Source: Fasciola hepatica (lineage: Eukaryota > Platyhelminthes > Trematoda > Plagiorchiida > Fasciolidae). Taken from it: 64,000 nt of DNA. The position numbers and the translations under genes were made by a program. The stretch covers positions 6,510,001-6,574,000 of the forward strand of contig CANUEZ040000191.1 in NCBI GenBank assembly GCA_948099385.1, in the 5' to 3' direction. Every line of letters begins with the position of its first letter. The stretch's first letter is position 1. The notes beneath the pieces were generated by a model. That model worked only from the letters and a program-made list of their open reading frames with translations. It was not told the DNA's origin and searched no databases. Positions 1-14,021 of the stretch are shown in pieces.

Positions 1-133
1 TTCAACATATACAATACATGATATAGCACAATCCCCAAATTGGCTTCGGTTTTCGCATTGGCTTTTTACGGTGAGAACCAAATTCTCGCACACCGATCCA
101 ATCCTATGTTCCATCACTTCTCTATTTATGGGC
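1..133. repeat. Partial monomer cut by left window edge
   Basis: The window opens inside a monomer at the segment ttcaacatatacaatacatg, about two thirds of the way through the unit counted from the anchor. It carries the divergent form of the variable segment (gcattggctttttacggtgag), seen in only a minority of later copies. The array clearly continues to the left. Confidence 0.95.
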
Positions 134-2257
134 CTAAGTAAAACCAAGGCATTCGCCTTATGAACAATCCCCACACAGATTGCTCACACAATGCAATAGA
201 GCAGTAGCAGAGTAGATTTGTATAATATGATTCTCCATGCAGCTTGAACACTGAACTGACCATTGAAAATGAAGGAAGCACTTTACAGCTGTTTGAGCCG
301 CTAAGGGAATCATGAGCATTGCACATGGACAGAGCCCACACGGGGACACGATCAAGGGTTGGGGTGAACGAATGTCAGTCGAACACCCAAACCACAAGGC
401 TATCCGATATGGGTCTCAACGCTTTGTTCAACATATACAATACATGATATAGCACAATCCCCAAATTGGATTCGGCTTTCGCCTTGGCTTTGTTAGGTAT
501 CTATATTATTCACGCAAACCGATCCAATCCTATGTTCCATCACTTCTCTATTTATGGGCCTAAGTAAAACCAAGGCATTCCCTTATGAACAATCCCCACA
601 CAGATTGCTCATACAATGCAATAGAGCAGCAGCAGAGTAGATTTGTATAATATGATTCTCCATGCAGCTTGAACACTGAACTGACCATTGAAAATGATGG
701 AAGCACTGTACAGCTGTTTGATCCGCTAAGGGAATCATGAGCATTGCACATGGACAGAGCCCACACGGGGACACGAACAAGGGTTGGGGTGAACGAATGT
801 CAGTCGAACACCCAAACCACAAGGCTATCCGATATGGGTCTCAACGCTTTGTTCAACATATACACTACATGATATAGCACAATCCCAAAATTGGATTCGG
901 CTTTCGCCTTGGCTTTGTTAGGTATCTATATTATTCACGCAAACCGATCCAATCCTATTTTCCATCACTTCTCTATTTATGGGCCTAAGTAAAACCAAGG
1001 CATTCCCTTATGAACAATCCACACACAGATTGCTCATACAATGCAATAGAGCAGTAGCAGAGTAGATTTGTATAATATGATTCTCCATGCAGCTTGAACA
1101 CTGAACTGACCATTGAAAATGATGGAAGCACTGTACAGCTGTTTGATCCGCTAAGGGAATCATGAGCATTGCACATGGACAGAGCCCACACGGGGACACG
1201 AACAAGGGTTGGGATGAACGAATGTCAGTCGAACACCCAAACCACAAGGCTATCCGATATGGGTCTCAACGCTTTGTTCAACATATACACTACATGATAT
1301 AGCACAATCCCCAAATAGGATTCCGCTTTCGCTTTGGCTTTTAAGTTATCTATAATATTCTCGCACACCGATCCAATCCTATGTTCCATCACTTCTCTAT
1401 TTATGGGCCTAAGTAAAACCAAGGCATTCCCTTATGAACAATCCCCACACAGATTGCTCATACAATGCAATAGAGCAGTAGCAGAGTAGATTTGTATAAT
1501 ATGATTCTCCATGCAGCTTGAACACTGAACTGACCATTGAAAATGATGGAAGCACTGTACAGCTGTTTGATCCGCTAAGGAATCATGAGCATTGCACATG
1601 GACAGAGCCCACACGGGGACACGAACAAGGGTTGGGGTGAACGAATGTCAGTCGAACACCCGAACCACAAGGCTATCCGATATGGGTCTCAACGCTTTGT
1701 TCAACATATACAATACATGATATAGCACAATCCCCAAATTGGATTCGGCTTTCGCATTTGCTTTTTTAGGTATCTACATAATTCTCGCAAACCGATCCAA
1801 TCCTATGTTCCATCACTTATCTATTAATGGGCCTAAGTAAAACCAAGGCATTCCCTTATGAACAATCCCCACACAGATTGCTCATACAATGCAATAGAGC
1901 AGTAGCAGAGTAGATTTGTATAATATGATTCTCCATGCAGCTTGAACACTGAACTGACCATTGAAAATGATGGAAGCACTGTACAGCTGTTTGATCCGCT
2001 AAGGGAATCATGAGCATTGCACATGGACAGAGCCCACACGGGGACACCATCAAGGGTTGGGGTGAACGACTGTCAGTCGAACACCCAAACCACAAGGCTA
2101 TCCGATATGGGTCTCAACGCTTTGTTCAACATATACACTACATGATATAGCACAATCCCCAAATCGGATTCGGCTTTCGCTTTCGCTTTGTAAGTTATCT
2201 GTAATATTCTCGCACACCGATCCAATCCTATGTTCCATCACTTCTCTATTTATGGGC

Positions 2258-3957
2258 CTAAGTAAAACCAAGGCATTCCCTTATGAACAATCCCCACACA
2301 GATTGCTCATACAATGCAATAGAGCAGTAGCACAGTAGATTTGTATAATATGATTCTCCATGCAGCTTGAACACTGAACTGACCATTGAAAATGATGGAA
2401 GCACTGTACAGCTGTTTGATCCGCTAAGGGAATCATGAGCATTGCACATGGACAGAGCCCACGCGGGGACACGAACAAGGGTTGGGGTGAACGAATGTCA
2501 GTCGAACACCCAAACCACAAGGCTATCCGATATGGGTCTGAACGCTTTGTTCAACATATACAATACATGATATAGCACAATCCACAAATTGGCTTCGGCT
2601 TTCGCTTTCACTTTGAACGGTAACAACCAAATTCTCGCACACCGATACAATCCTATGTTCCATCACTTCTCTATTTATGGGCCTAAGTAAAACCAAGGCA
2701 TTCCCTTATGAACAATCCCCACACAGATTGCTCAAACAATGCAATAGAGCAGTAGCAGAGTAGATTTGTATAATATGATTCTCCATGCAACTTGAACACT
2801 GAACTGACCATTGGAAATGATGGAAGCACTGTACAGCTGTTTGATCCGCTAGGGGAATCATGAGCATTGCACATGGACAGAGCCCACACGGGGACACGAA
2901 CAAGGGTTGGGGTGAACGAATGTCAGTCGAACACCCAAACCACAAGGCTATCCGATATGGGTCTCAACGCTTTGTTCAACATATACAATACATGATATAG
3001 CACAATCCCCAAATTGGATTCGGATTTCGCTTTCGCTTTGTAAGTTATCTGTAATATTCTCGCACACCGATCCAATCCTATGTTCCATCACTTCTCTATT
3101 TATGAGCCTAAGTAAAACCAAGGCATTCCCTTATGAACAATCCCCACACAGATTGCTCATACAATGCAATAGAGCAGTAGCAGAGTAGATTTGTATAATA
3201 TGATTCTCCATGCAGCTTGAACACTGAACTGACCATTGAAAATGATGGAAGCACTGTACAGCTGTTTGATCCGCTAAGGGAATCATGAGCATTGCACATG
3301 GACAGAGCCCACGCGGGGACACGAACAAGGGTTGGGGTGAACGAATGTCAGTCGAACACCCAAACCACTAGGCTATCCGATATGGGTCTGAACGCTTTGT
3401 TCAACATATACAATACATGATATAGCACAATCCACAAATTGGCTTCGGCTTTCGCTTTCACTTTGAACGGTAACAACCAAATTCTCGCACACCGATACAA
3501 TCCTATCTTCCATCACTTCTCTATTTATGGGCATAAGTAAAACCAAGGCATTCCCTTATGAACAATCCCCACACAGATTGCTCAAACAATGCAATAGAGC
3601 AGTAGCAGAGTAGATTTGTATAATATGATTCTCCATGCAACTTGAACACTGAACTGACCATTGAAAATTCAGGAAGCACTGTACAGCTGTTTGATCCGCT
3701 AAGGGAATCATGAGCATTGCACATGGACAGAGCCCACACGGGGACACGAACAAGGGTTGGGGTGAACGAATGTCAGTCGAACACCCAAACCACAAGGCTA
3801 TCCGATATGGGTCTCAACGCTTTGTTCAACATATACAATACATGATATAGCACAGTCCCCAAATTGGATTCGGTTTTCGCATTGGATTTTTACGGAAACT
3901 AATATATACTCGCACACCGATACAATCCTATGTTCCATCACTTCTCTATTTATGGGC
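2258..3957. repeat. Dimer-like (850-bp) alternation
   Basis: Two monomer forms alternate over four units. The form at 2258 and 3108 is followed by cccacgcggggac near 2460 and 3310 and then by the rare gaacggtaacaaccaaat context with ctttcactttg near 2605 and 3455. The form at 2683 and 3533 carries ctcaaacaatgc and ccatgcaacttg. Matching rare markers 850 bp apart indicate duplication of a two-monomer block. The copies have since diverged: the second has tcttcc for tgttcc near 3505 and aaaattcagg near 3665. Confidence 0.7.
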
Positions 3958-6900
3958 CTAATTAAAACCAAGGCATTCCCTTATGAACAATCCCCACACA
4001 GATTGCTCATACAATGCAATAGAGCAGTAGCAGAGTAGATTTGTATAATATGATTCTCCATGCAGCTTGAACACTGAACTGACCATTGAAAATGATGGAA
4101 GCACTGTACAGCTGTTTGATCCGCTAAGGGGATCATGAGCATTGCACATGGACAGAGCCCACGCGGGGACACGAACAAGGGTTGGGGTGAACGATTGACA
4201 GTCGAACACCCAAACCACAAGGCTATCCGATATGGGTCTCAACGCTTTGTTCAACATATACAATACATGATATAGCACAATCCCCAAATCGGATTCGGCT
4301 TTCGCTTTCGCTTTGAACGGTAACAACCAAATTCTCGCACACCGATCCAATCCTATGTTCCATCACTTCTCTATTTATGGGCCTAAGTAAAACCAAGGCA
4401 TTCCCTTATGAACAATCCCCACACAGATTGCTCATACAATGCAATAGAGCAGTAGCAGAGTAGATTTGTATAATATGATTCTCCATGCAGCTTGAACACT
4501 GAACTGACCATTGAAAATGATGGAAGCACTGTACAGCTGTTTGATCCGCTAAGGGAATCATGAGCATTGCACATGGACGGAGCCCACACGGGGACACGAA
4601 CAAGGGTTGGGGTGAACGAATGTCAGTCGAACACCCAAACCACGAGTCTATCCGATATGGGTCTCAACGCTTTGTTCAACATATACAATACATGATATAG
4701 CACAATCCCCAAATTGTCTTCGGCTTTCGCTTTGGCTTTGAACGGTAACAACCAAATTCTCGCACACCGATACAATCCTATGTTCCATCACTTCTCTATT
4801 TATGGGCCTCATTAAAACCAAGGCATTCCCTTATGAACAATCCCCACACAGATTGCTCATACAATGCAATAGAGCAGTAGCAGAGTAGATTCGTATATTA
4901 TGATTCTCCATGCAGCTTGAACACTGAACTGACAATTGAAAATGATGGAAGCACTGTACAGCTGTTTGATCCGCTAAAGGGAATCATGAGCATTGCACAT
5001 GGACAGAGCCCACTCGGAGACACTAACAAGGGTTGGGGTGAACGATTGTCAGTCGAATACCCAGACCACAAGGCTATCCCATATGGGTCTCAACGCTTTG
5101 TTCAACATATACAATACATGATATAGCACAATCCCCAAATTGGATTCGGCTTTCGCTTTCGCTTTGAACGGTAACAACCAAATTCTCGCACACCGATCCA
5201 ATCCTATGTTCCATCACTTCTCTATTTATGGGCCTAAGTAAAACCAAGGCATTCCCTTATGAACAATCCCCACACAGATTGCTCATACAATGCAATAGAG
5301 CAGTAGCAGAGTACATTTGTATAATATGATTCTCCATGCAGCTTGAACACTGAACTGACCATTGAAAATTATGGAAGCACTGTACAGCTGTTTGATCCGC
5401 TAAGGGAATCATGAGCATTGCACATGGACAGAGCCCACACGGGGACACGAACAAGGGTTGGGGTGAACGAATGTCAGTCGAACACCCAAACCACGAGTCT
5501 ATCCGATATGGGTCTCAACGCTTTGTTCAACATATACAATACATGATATAGCACAATCCCCAAACAGGCTTCGGCTTTCGCTTTCGCTTTGAACGGTAAC
5601 AACCAAATTCTCGCACACCGATCCAATCCTATGTTCCATCACTTCTCTATTTATGGGCCTAAGTAAAACCAAGGCATTCCCTTATGAACAATCCCCACAC
5701 AGATTGCTCATACAATGCAATAGAGCAGTAGCAGAGTAGATTTGTATAATATGATTCTCCATGCAGCTTGAACACTGAACTGACCATTGAAAATGATGGA
5801 AGCACTGTACAGCTGTTTGATCCGCTAAGGGAATAATGAGCATTGCACATGGACAGAGCCCACACGGGGACACGAACAAGGGTTGGGGTGAACGATTGTC
5901 AGTCGAACACCCAAACCACAAGGCTATCCGATATGGGTCTCAACGCTTTGTTCAACATATACAATACATGATATAGCACAATCCACAAATTAGATTGGGC
6001 TTTCGCAATTTCATTTTAAGTTATCTAAATTATTCACGCACACCGATCCAATCCTATGTTCCATCACTTCTCTATTTATGGGCCTAAGTAAAACCAAGGC
6101 ATTCCCTTATGAACAATCCCCACACAGATTGCTCATACAATGCAATAGAGCAGTAGCAGAGTAGATTTGTATAATATGATTCTCCATACAGCTTGAACAC
6201 TGAACTGACCATTGGAAATGATGGAAGCACTGTACAGCTGTTTGATCCGCTAAGGGAATCATGAGCATTGCACATGGACAGAGCCCACACGGGGACACGA
6301 ACAAGGGTTGGGGTGAACGAATGTCAGTCGAACACCCAAACCACAAGGCTATCCGATATGGGTCTGAACGCTTTAATCAACATATACAATACATGATATA
6401 GCACAATCCCCAAATTGGATTCGGCTTTCGCTTTGGCTTTGAACGGTAACAATCTAATTCTCGCACACCGATGCAATCCTCTGTTCCATCACTTCTCTAT
6501 TTATGGGCCTAAGTAAAACCAAGGCATTCCCTTATGAACAATCCCCACACAGATTGCTCATACAATGCAATAGAGCAGTAGCAGAGTAGATTTGTATAAT
6601 ATGATTCTCCATGCAGCTTGAACACTGAACTGACCATTGAAAATGATGGAAGCACTGTACAGCTGTTTGATGCGCTAAGGGAATCATGAGCATTGCACAT
6701 GGACAGAGCCCACACGGGGACACGACCAAGGGTTGGGGTGAACGATTGTCAGTCGAACACCCAAACCACAAGGCTATCCGATATGGGTCTCAACGCTTTG
6801 TTCAACATATACAATACATGATATAGCAAAATCCCCAAATTGGATTCGGCTTTCGCTTTGGCTTTGAACGGTAACAACCAAATTCTCGCACACCGATCCA

Positions 6901-9052
6901 ATCCTATGTTCCATCACTTCTCCATTTATGGGCCTAAGTAAAACCAAGGCATTCCCTTATGAACAATCCACACAGAATTCTCATACAATGCAATAGAGCA
7001 GTAGCAGAGTAGATTTGTATAATATGATTCTCCATACAGCTTGAACACTGAACTGACCATTGAAAATTATGGAAGCACCGTACAGCTGTTTGATCCGCTA
7101 AGGGAATCATGAGCATTGCACATGGACAGAGCCCACACGGGGACACGAACAAGCGTTGGGGTCAACGAATGTCAGTCGAACACCCAAACCACAAGGCTAT
7201 CCGATATGGGTCTCAACGCTTTGTTCAACATTTACAATACATGATATAGCACAATCCCCAAATTGGATTCGGCTTTCGCTTTGGCTTTGAACGGTAACAA
7301 TCAAATTGTCGCACACCGATCCAATCCTATGTTCCATCACTTCTCTATTTATGGGCCTAAGTAAAACCAAGGCATTCCCTTATGAACAATCCCCACACAG
7401 ATTGCTCATACAATGCAATAGAGCAGTAGCAGAGTAGATTTGTATAATATGATTCTCCATGCAGTTTGAACACTGAACTGACCATTGGAAATTATGGAAG
7501 CACTGTACAGCTGTTTGATCCGCTAAGGGAATCATGAGCATTGCACATGGACGGAGCCCACACGGGGACACGAACAAGGGTTGGGCTGAACGAATGTCAG
7601 TCGAATACCCAAACCACAAGGCCATCTGACATGGCTCTCAACGCTTTGTTCAACATATACAATACATGATATAGCACAATCCCCAAATTGGATTCGGCTT
7701 TCGCCTTCGCTTTGAACGGAAACAACCAAATTCTCGCACACCGATCCAATCCTACGTTCCATCACTTCTCTATTTATGGGCCTAAGTAAAACCAAGGCAT
7801 TCCCTTATGAACAATCCCCACACAGATTGCTCATACAATGCAATAGAGCAGTAGCAGAGTACATTTGTATAATATGATTCTCCATGCAGCTTGAACACTG
7901 AACTGACCATTGAAAATGATGGAAGCACTGTACAGCTGTTTGATCCGCTAAGGGAATCATGAGCATTGCACATGGACAGAGCCCACACGGGGACACGAAC
8001 AAGGGTTGGGGTGAACGAATGTCAGTCGAACACCCAAACCACAAGGCTATCCGATATGGGTCTGAACGCTTTGTTCAACATATACAATACATGATATAGC
8101 ACAATCCCCAAATTGGATTCGGCTTTCGCTTTCGCTTTGAACGGTAACAACCAAATTCTCGCACACCGATCGAATCCTATGTTCCATCACTTCTCTATAT
8201 GGGCCCAAGTAAAAGCAAGGCATTCCCTTATGAACAATCCCCACACAGATTGCTCATACAATGCAATAGAGCAGTAGCAGAGTAGATTTGTATAATATGA
8301 TTCTCCATGCAGCTTGAACACTGAACTGACCATTGAAAATGATGGAAGCACTGTACAGCTGTTTGATCCGCTAAGGGAATCATGAGCATTGCACATGGAC
8401 GGAGCCCACACGAGGACACGAACAAGGGTTTGGGTGAACGATTGTCACTCGAACATCCGAACCACAAGGCTATCCGATATGGGTCTCAACGCCTTGTTCA
8501 ACATATACAATACATGATATAGCACAATCCCCAAATTGGATTCGGCTTTCGCTTTCGCTTTGAACGGTAACAACCAAATTCTCGCACACCGATCCAATCC
8601 TATGTTCCATCACTTCTCTATTTATGGGCCTAAGTAAAACCAAGGCATTCCCTTATGAACAATCCACACAGAATGCTCATACAATGCAATAGAGCAGTAG
8701 CAGAGTAGATTTGTATAATATGATTCTCCATTCAGCTTGAACACTGAACTGACCATTGAAAATGATGGAAGCACTGTACAGCTGTTTGATCCGCTAAGGG
8801 AATCATGAGCATTGCACATGGACAGAGCCCACACGGGGACACGAACAAGGTTTGGGGTGAACGAATGTCAGTCGAACACCCAAAGCACAAGGCCATCTGA
8901 CATGGCTCTCAACGCTTTGTTCAACATATACAATACATGATATAGCACAATCCCCAAATTGGATTCGGCTTTCGCTTTGGCTTTGAACGGTAACAATCAA
9001 ATTGTCGCACACCGATCAAATCCTATGTTCCATCACTTCTCTATTTATGGGC

Positions 9053-10567
9053 CTAAGTAAAACCAAGGCATTCCCTTATGAACAATCCCCACACAGATTG
9101 CTCATACAATGCAATAGAGCAGTAGCAGAGTAGATTTGTATAATATGATTCTCCATGCAGCTTGAACACTGAACTGACCATTGAAAATGATGGAAGCACT
9201 GTACAGCTGTTTGATGCGCTAAGGGAATCATGAGCATTGCACATGGACGGAGCCCACACGGGGACACGAACAAGGGTTGGGGTGAACGACTGTCAGTTGA
9301 ACACCCAAACCACTAGGCTATCCGATATGGGTCTCAACGCTTTGTTCAACATATACAATACAGGATATAGCACAATCCCCAAATTGGATTCGGCTTTCGC
9401 TTTCGCTTTGAACGGTAACAACCAAATTCTCGCACACCGATCCAATCCTATGTTCCATCACTTCTCTATTTATGGGCCTAAGTAAAACCAAGGCATTCCC
9501 TTATGAACAATCCCCACACAGATTGCTCATACAATGCAATAGAGCAGTAGCAGAGTAGATTTGTATAATATGATTCTCCATGCAGCTTGAACACTGAACT
9601 GACCATTGAAAATGATGGAAGCACTGTACAGCTGTTTGATCCGCTAAGGGAATCATGAGCATTGCACATGGACAGAGCCCACACGGGGACACGAACAAGG
9701 GTTGGGGTGAACGAATGTCAGTCGAACACCCAAACCACAAGGCTATCCGATATGGGTCTGAACGCTTTGTTCAACATATACACTACATGATATGGCACAA
9801 TCCCCAAATTGGCTTCGGTTTTCGCATTGGCTTTTTACGGTAACAATCAAATTTTCGCACACCGATCCAATCCTATGTTCCATCACTTCTCTATTTATGG
9901 GCCTAATTAAAACCAAGGCATTCCCTTATGAACAGTCTCCACACAGATTGCTCATACAATGCAATAGAGCAGTAGCAGAGTAGATTTGTATAATATGATT
10001 CTCCATGCAGCTTGAACACTGAACTGACCATTGAAAATGATGGAAGCACTGTACAGCTGTTTGATCCGCTAAGGGAATCATGAGCATTGCACATGGACAG
10101 AGCCCACACGAGGACACGAACAAGGGTTGGGGTGAACGATTGTCAGTCGAACACCCAAACCACAAGGCTATCCGATATGGGTCTCAATGCCTTGTTCAAC
10201 ATATACAATACATGATATAGCACAATCCCCAAATTGGCTTCGGCTTTCGCTTTCGCTTTGAACGGTAACAACCAAATTCTCGCACACCGATCCAATCCTA
10301 TGTTCCATCACTTCTCTATTTATGGGCCTAAGTAAAACCAAGGCATTCCCTTATGAACAATCCCCACACAGATTGCTCATACAATGCAATAGAGCAGTAG
10401 CAGAGTACATTTGTATAATATGATTCTCCATGCAGCTTGAACACTGAACTGACCATTGAAAATGATGGAAGCACTGTACAGCTGTTTGATCCGCTAAGGG
10501 AATCATGAGCATTGCACATGGACAGAGCCCACACGGGGACACGAACAAGGGTTGGGGTGAACGATTT
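9053..10567. repeat. Mixed monomers preceding first 4-mer block
   Basis: These are ordinary 425-bp monomers with no net length change. The monomer ending near 9900 carries the variable-segment allele gcattggctttttacgg, and the next shows the linked markers gcctaattaaaacc and acgaggacac that recur in later blocks. Near 9791 the usual gatatagcac reads gatatggcac. That change removes a plus-strand stop and lengthens a spurious frame. Confidence 0.8.
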
Positions 10568-13500
10568 TCAGTCGAACACCCAAACCACAAGGCTATCCGA
10601 TATGGGTCTCAACGCTTTGTTCAACATATACAATACATGATATAGCAAAATCCACAAATTGGATTCGGCTTTCGCTTTCGCTTTGAACGGTGACAATCAA
10701 ATTGTCGCACACCGATCCAATCCTATGTTCCATCACTTCTCTATTTATGGGCCTAAGTAAAACCAAGGCATTCCCTTATGAACAATCCCCACACAGATTG
10801 CTCATACAATGCAATAGAGCAGTAGCAGAGTACATTTGTATAATATGATTCTCCATGCAGCTTGAACACTGAACTGACCATTGAAAATGATGGAAGCACT
10901 GTACAGCTGTTTGATCCGCTAAGGGAATCATGAGCATTGCACATGGACAGAGCCCACACGGGGACACGAACAAGGGTTGGGGTGAACGAATGTCAGTTGA
11001 ACACCCAAACCACTAGGCTATCCGATATGGGTCTGAACGCTTTGTTCAACATATACAATACATGATATAGCACAATCCCCAAATTGGATTCGGCTTTCGC
11101 TTTGGCTTTGAACGGTAACAACCAAATTCTCGCACACCGATCCAATCCCATGTTCCATCACTTCTCTATTTATGGGCCTAAGTAAAACCAAGGCATTCCC
11201 TTATGAACAATCCCCACACAGATTGCTCATACAATGCAATAGAGCAGTAGCAGAGTAGATTTGTATAATATGATTCTCCATGCAGCTTGAACACTGAACT
11301 GACCATTGAAAATGATGGAAGCACTGTACAGCTGTTTGATCCGCTAAGGGAATCATGAGCATTGCACATGGACGGAGCCCACACGGGGACACGAACAAGG
11401 GTTGGGGTGATAGAATGTCAGTTGAACACCCAAACCACTAGGCTATCCGATATGGGTCTGAACGCTTTGTTCAACATATACACTACATGATATAGCATAA
11501 TCCCCAAATCGGATTCGGCTTTCGCTTTCGCTTTGAACGGTAACAACCAAATTCTCGCACACCGATCCAATCCCATGTTCCATCACTTCTCTATTTATGG
11601 GCCTAAGTAAAACCAAGGCATTCCCTTATGCACAATCCCCACACAGATTGCTCATACAATGCAATAGAGCAGTAGCAGAGTAGATTTGTATAATATGATT
11701 CTCCATGCAGCTTGAACACTGAACTGACCATTGAAAATGATGGAAGCACTGTACAGCTGTTTGATCCGCTAAGGGAATCATGAGCATTGCACATGGACAG
11801 AGCCCACACGGGGACACGAACAAGGGTTGGGGTGAACGAATGTCACTCGAACATCCAAACCACAAGGCTATCCGGTATGTGTCTGAACGCCTTGTTCAAC
11901 ATATACACTACATGATATAGCACAATCCCCAAATTGGATTCGGCTTTCGCTTTCGCTTTGAACGGTAACAACCAAATTCTCGCACACCGATCCAATCCTA
12001 TGTTCCATCACTTCTCTATTTATGGGCCTAAGTAAAACCAAGGCATTCCCTTATGAACAATCCCCACACAGATTGCTCATACAATGCAATAGAGCAGTAG
12101 CAGAGTAGATTTGTATAATATGATTCTCCATGCAGCTTGAACACTGAACTGACCATTGAAAATGATGGAAGCACTGTACAGCTGTTTGATCCGCTAAGGG
12201 AATCATGAGCATTGCACATGGACAGAGCCCACACTGGCACAGGAACAAGGGTTGGGGTGAACGAATGTCAGTCGAACACCCAAACCACAAGGCTATCCGA
12301 TATGGGTCTCAACGCTTTGTTCAACATATACAATACATGATATAGCAAAATCCACAAATTGGATTCGGCTTTCGCTTTCGCTTTGAACGGTGACAATCAA
12401 ATTGTCGCACACCGATCCAATCCTATGTTCCATCACTTCTCTATTTATGGGCCTAAGTAAAACCAAGGCATTCCCTCATGAACAATCCCCACACAGATTG
12501 CTCATACAATGCAATAGAGCAGTAGCAGAGTACATTTGTATAATATGATTCTCCATGCAGCTTGAACACTGAACTGACCATTGAAAATGATGGAAGCACT
12601 GTACAGCTGTTTGATCCGCTAAGGGAATCATGAGCATTGCACATGGACAGAGCCCACACGGGGACACGAACAAGGGTTGGGGTGAACGAATGTCAGTTGA
12701 ACACCCAAACCACTAGGCTATCCGATATGGGTCTGAACGCTTTGTTCAACATATACAATACATGATATAGCACAATCCCCAAATTGGATTCGGCTTTCGC
12801 TTTGGCTTTGAACGGTAACAACCAAATTCTCGCACACCGATCCAATCCCATGTTCCATCACTTCTCTATTTATGGGCCTAAGTAAAACCAAGGCATTCCC
12901 TTATGAACAATCCCCACACAGATTGCTCATACAATGCAATAGAGCAGTAGCAGAGTAGATTTGTATAATATGATTCTCCATGCAGCTTGAACACTGAACT
13001 GACCATTGAAAATGATGGAAGCACTGTACAGCTGTTTGATCCGCTAAGGGAATCATGAGCATTGCACATGGACGGAGCCCACACGGGGACACGAACAAGG
13101 GTTGGGGTGATAGAATGTCAGTTGAACACCCAAACCACTAGGCTATCCGATATGGGTCTGAACGCTTTGTTCAACATATACACTACATGATATAGCATAA
13201 TCCCCAAATCGGATTCGGCTTTCGCTTTCGCTTTGAACGGTAACAACCAAATTCTCGCACACCGATCCAATCCCATGTTCCATCACTTCTCTATTTATGG
13301 GCCTAAGTAAAACCAAGGCATTCCCTTATGCACAATCCCCACACAGATTGCTCATACAATGCAATAGAGCAGTAGCAGAGTAGATTTGTATAATATGATT
13401 CTCCATGCAGCTTGAACACTGAACTGACCATTGAAAATGATGGAAGCACTGTACAGCTGTTTGATCCGCTAAGGGAATCATGAGCATTGCACATGGACAG

Positions 13501-14021
13501 AGCCCACACGGGGACACGAACAAGGGTTGGGGTGAACGAATGTCACTCGAACATCCAAACCACAAGGCTATCCGGTATGTGTCTGAACGCCTTGTTCAAC
13601 ATATACACTACATGATATAGCACAATCCCCAAATTGGATTCGGCTTTCGCTTTCGCTTTGAACGGTAACAACCAAATTCTCGCACACCGATCCAATCCTA
13701 TGTTCCATCACTTCTCTATTTATGGGCCTAAGTAAAACCAAGGCATTCCCTTATGAACAATCCCCACACAGATTGCTCATACAATGCAATAGAGCAGTAG
13801 CAGAGTAGATTTGTATAATATGATTCTCCATGCAGCTTGAACACTGAACTGACCATTGAAAATGATGGAAGCACTGTACAGCTGTTTGATTCGCTAAGGG
13901 AATCATGAGCATTGCACATGGACAGAGCCCACACTGGCACAGGAACAAGGGTTGGGGTGAACGAATGTCAGTCGAACACCCAAACCACAAGGCTATCCGA
14001 TATGGGTCTCAACGCTTTGTT
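10568..14021. repeat. Higher-order repeat: 4-mer, 1,700 bp, two copies
   Basis: Four consecutive monomers are repeated almost base for base at a step of 1,700 bp. Shared rare markers are gcaaaatccacaaatt near 10645 and 12345, ggtgacaatcaaattg near 10690 and 12390, gtgatagaatg near 11408 and 13108, cttatgcacaatcc near 11626 and 13326, ggtatgtgtctg near 11874 and 13574, and cactggcacagg near 12233 and 13933. Few differences were seen between the two copies, such as cctcatg near 12476 against ccttatg near 10776, and gattcgc near 13890 against gatccgc near 12190. Such low divergence implies a recent duplication. The right boundary is where ttcaaaatatac begins at about 14022. Confidence 0.92.

Larger units (their letters stand above)
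1..9052. repeat. Heterogeneous left block of the array
   Basis: About 21 monomers with the highest diversity in the window. Between 1 and about 6,040 most copies carry different versions of the segment between the hexamer run and the tctcgcacaccg motif, for example near 491-520, 1327-1365, 1752-1790, 2173-2215, 3868-3910 and 5998-6035. Seven small indels lie here: +1 at 150, -1 near 1350, -1 at 1579, +1 at 4977 and -2 near 6969, 8198 and 8665. No clear multi-monomer higher-order unit was seen, apart from neighbouring similarity of the monomers around 2258-3530, which alternate two forms at an 850-bp step. Confidence 0.85.

Noticed and set aside
4917..5126. Plus-strand open frames of 60-82 codons (4917-5126, 9237-9485, 9655-9843, 9792-9983, 63127-63330)
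   Set aside because: They arise only where a chance substitution or indel removes a stop present in the other copies, such as the extra A at 4977 or gatatggcac near 9791. They are absent from sister monomers and have no recognisable product.
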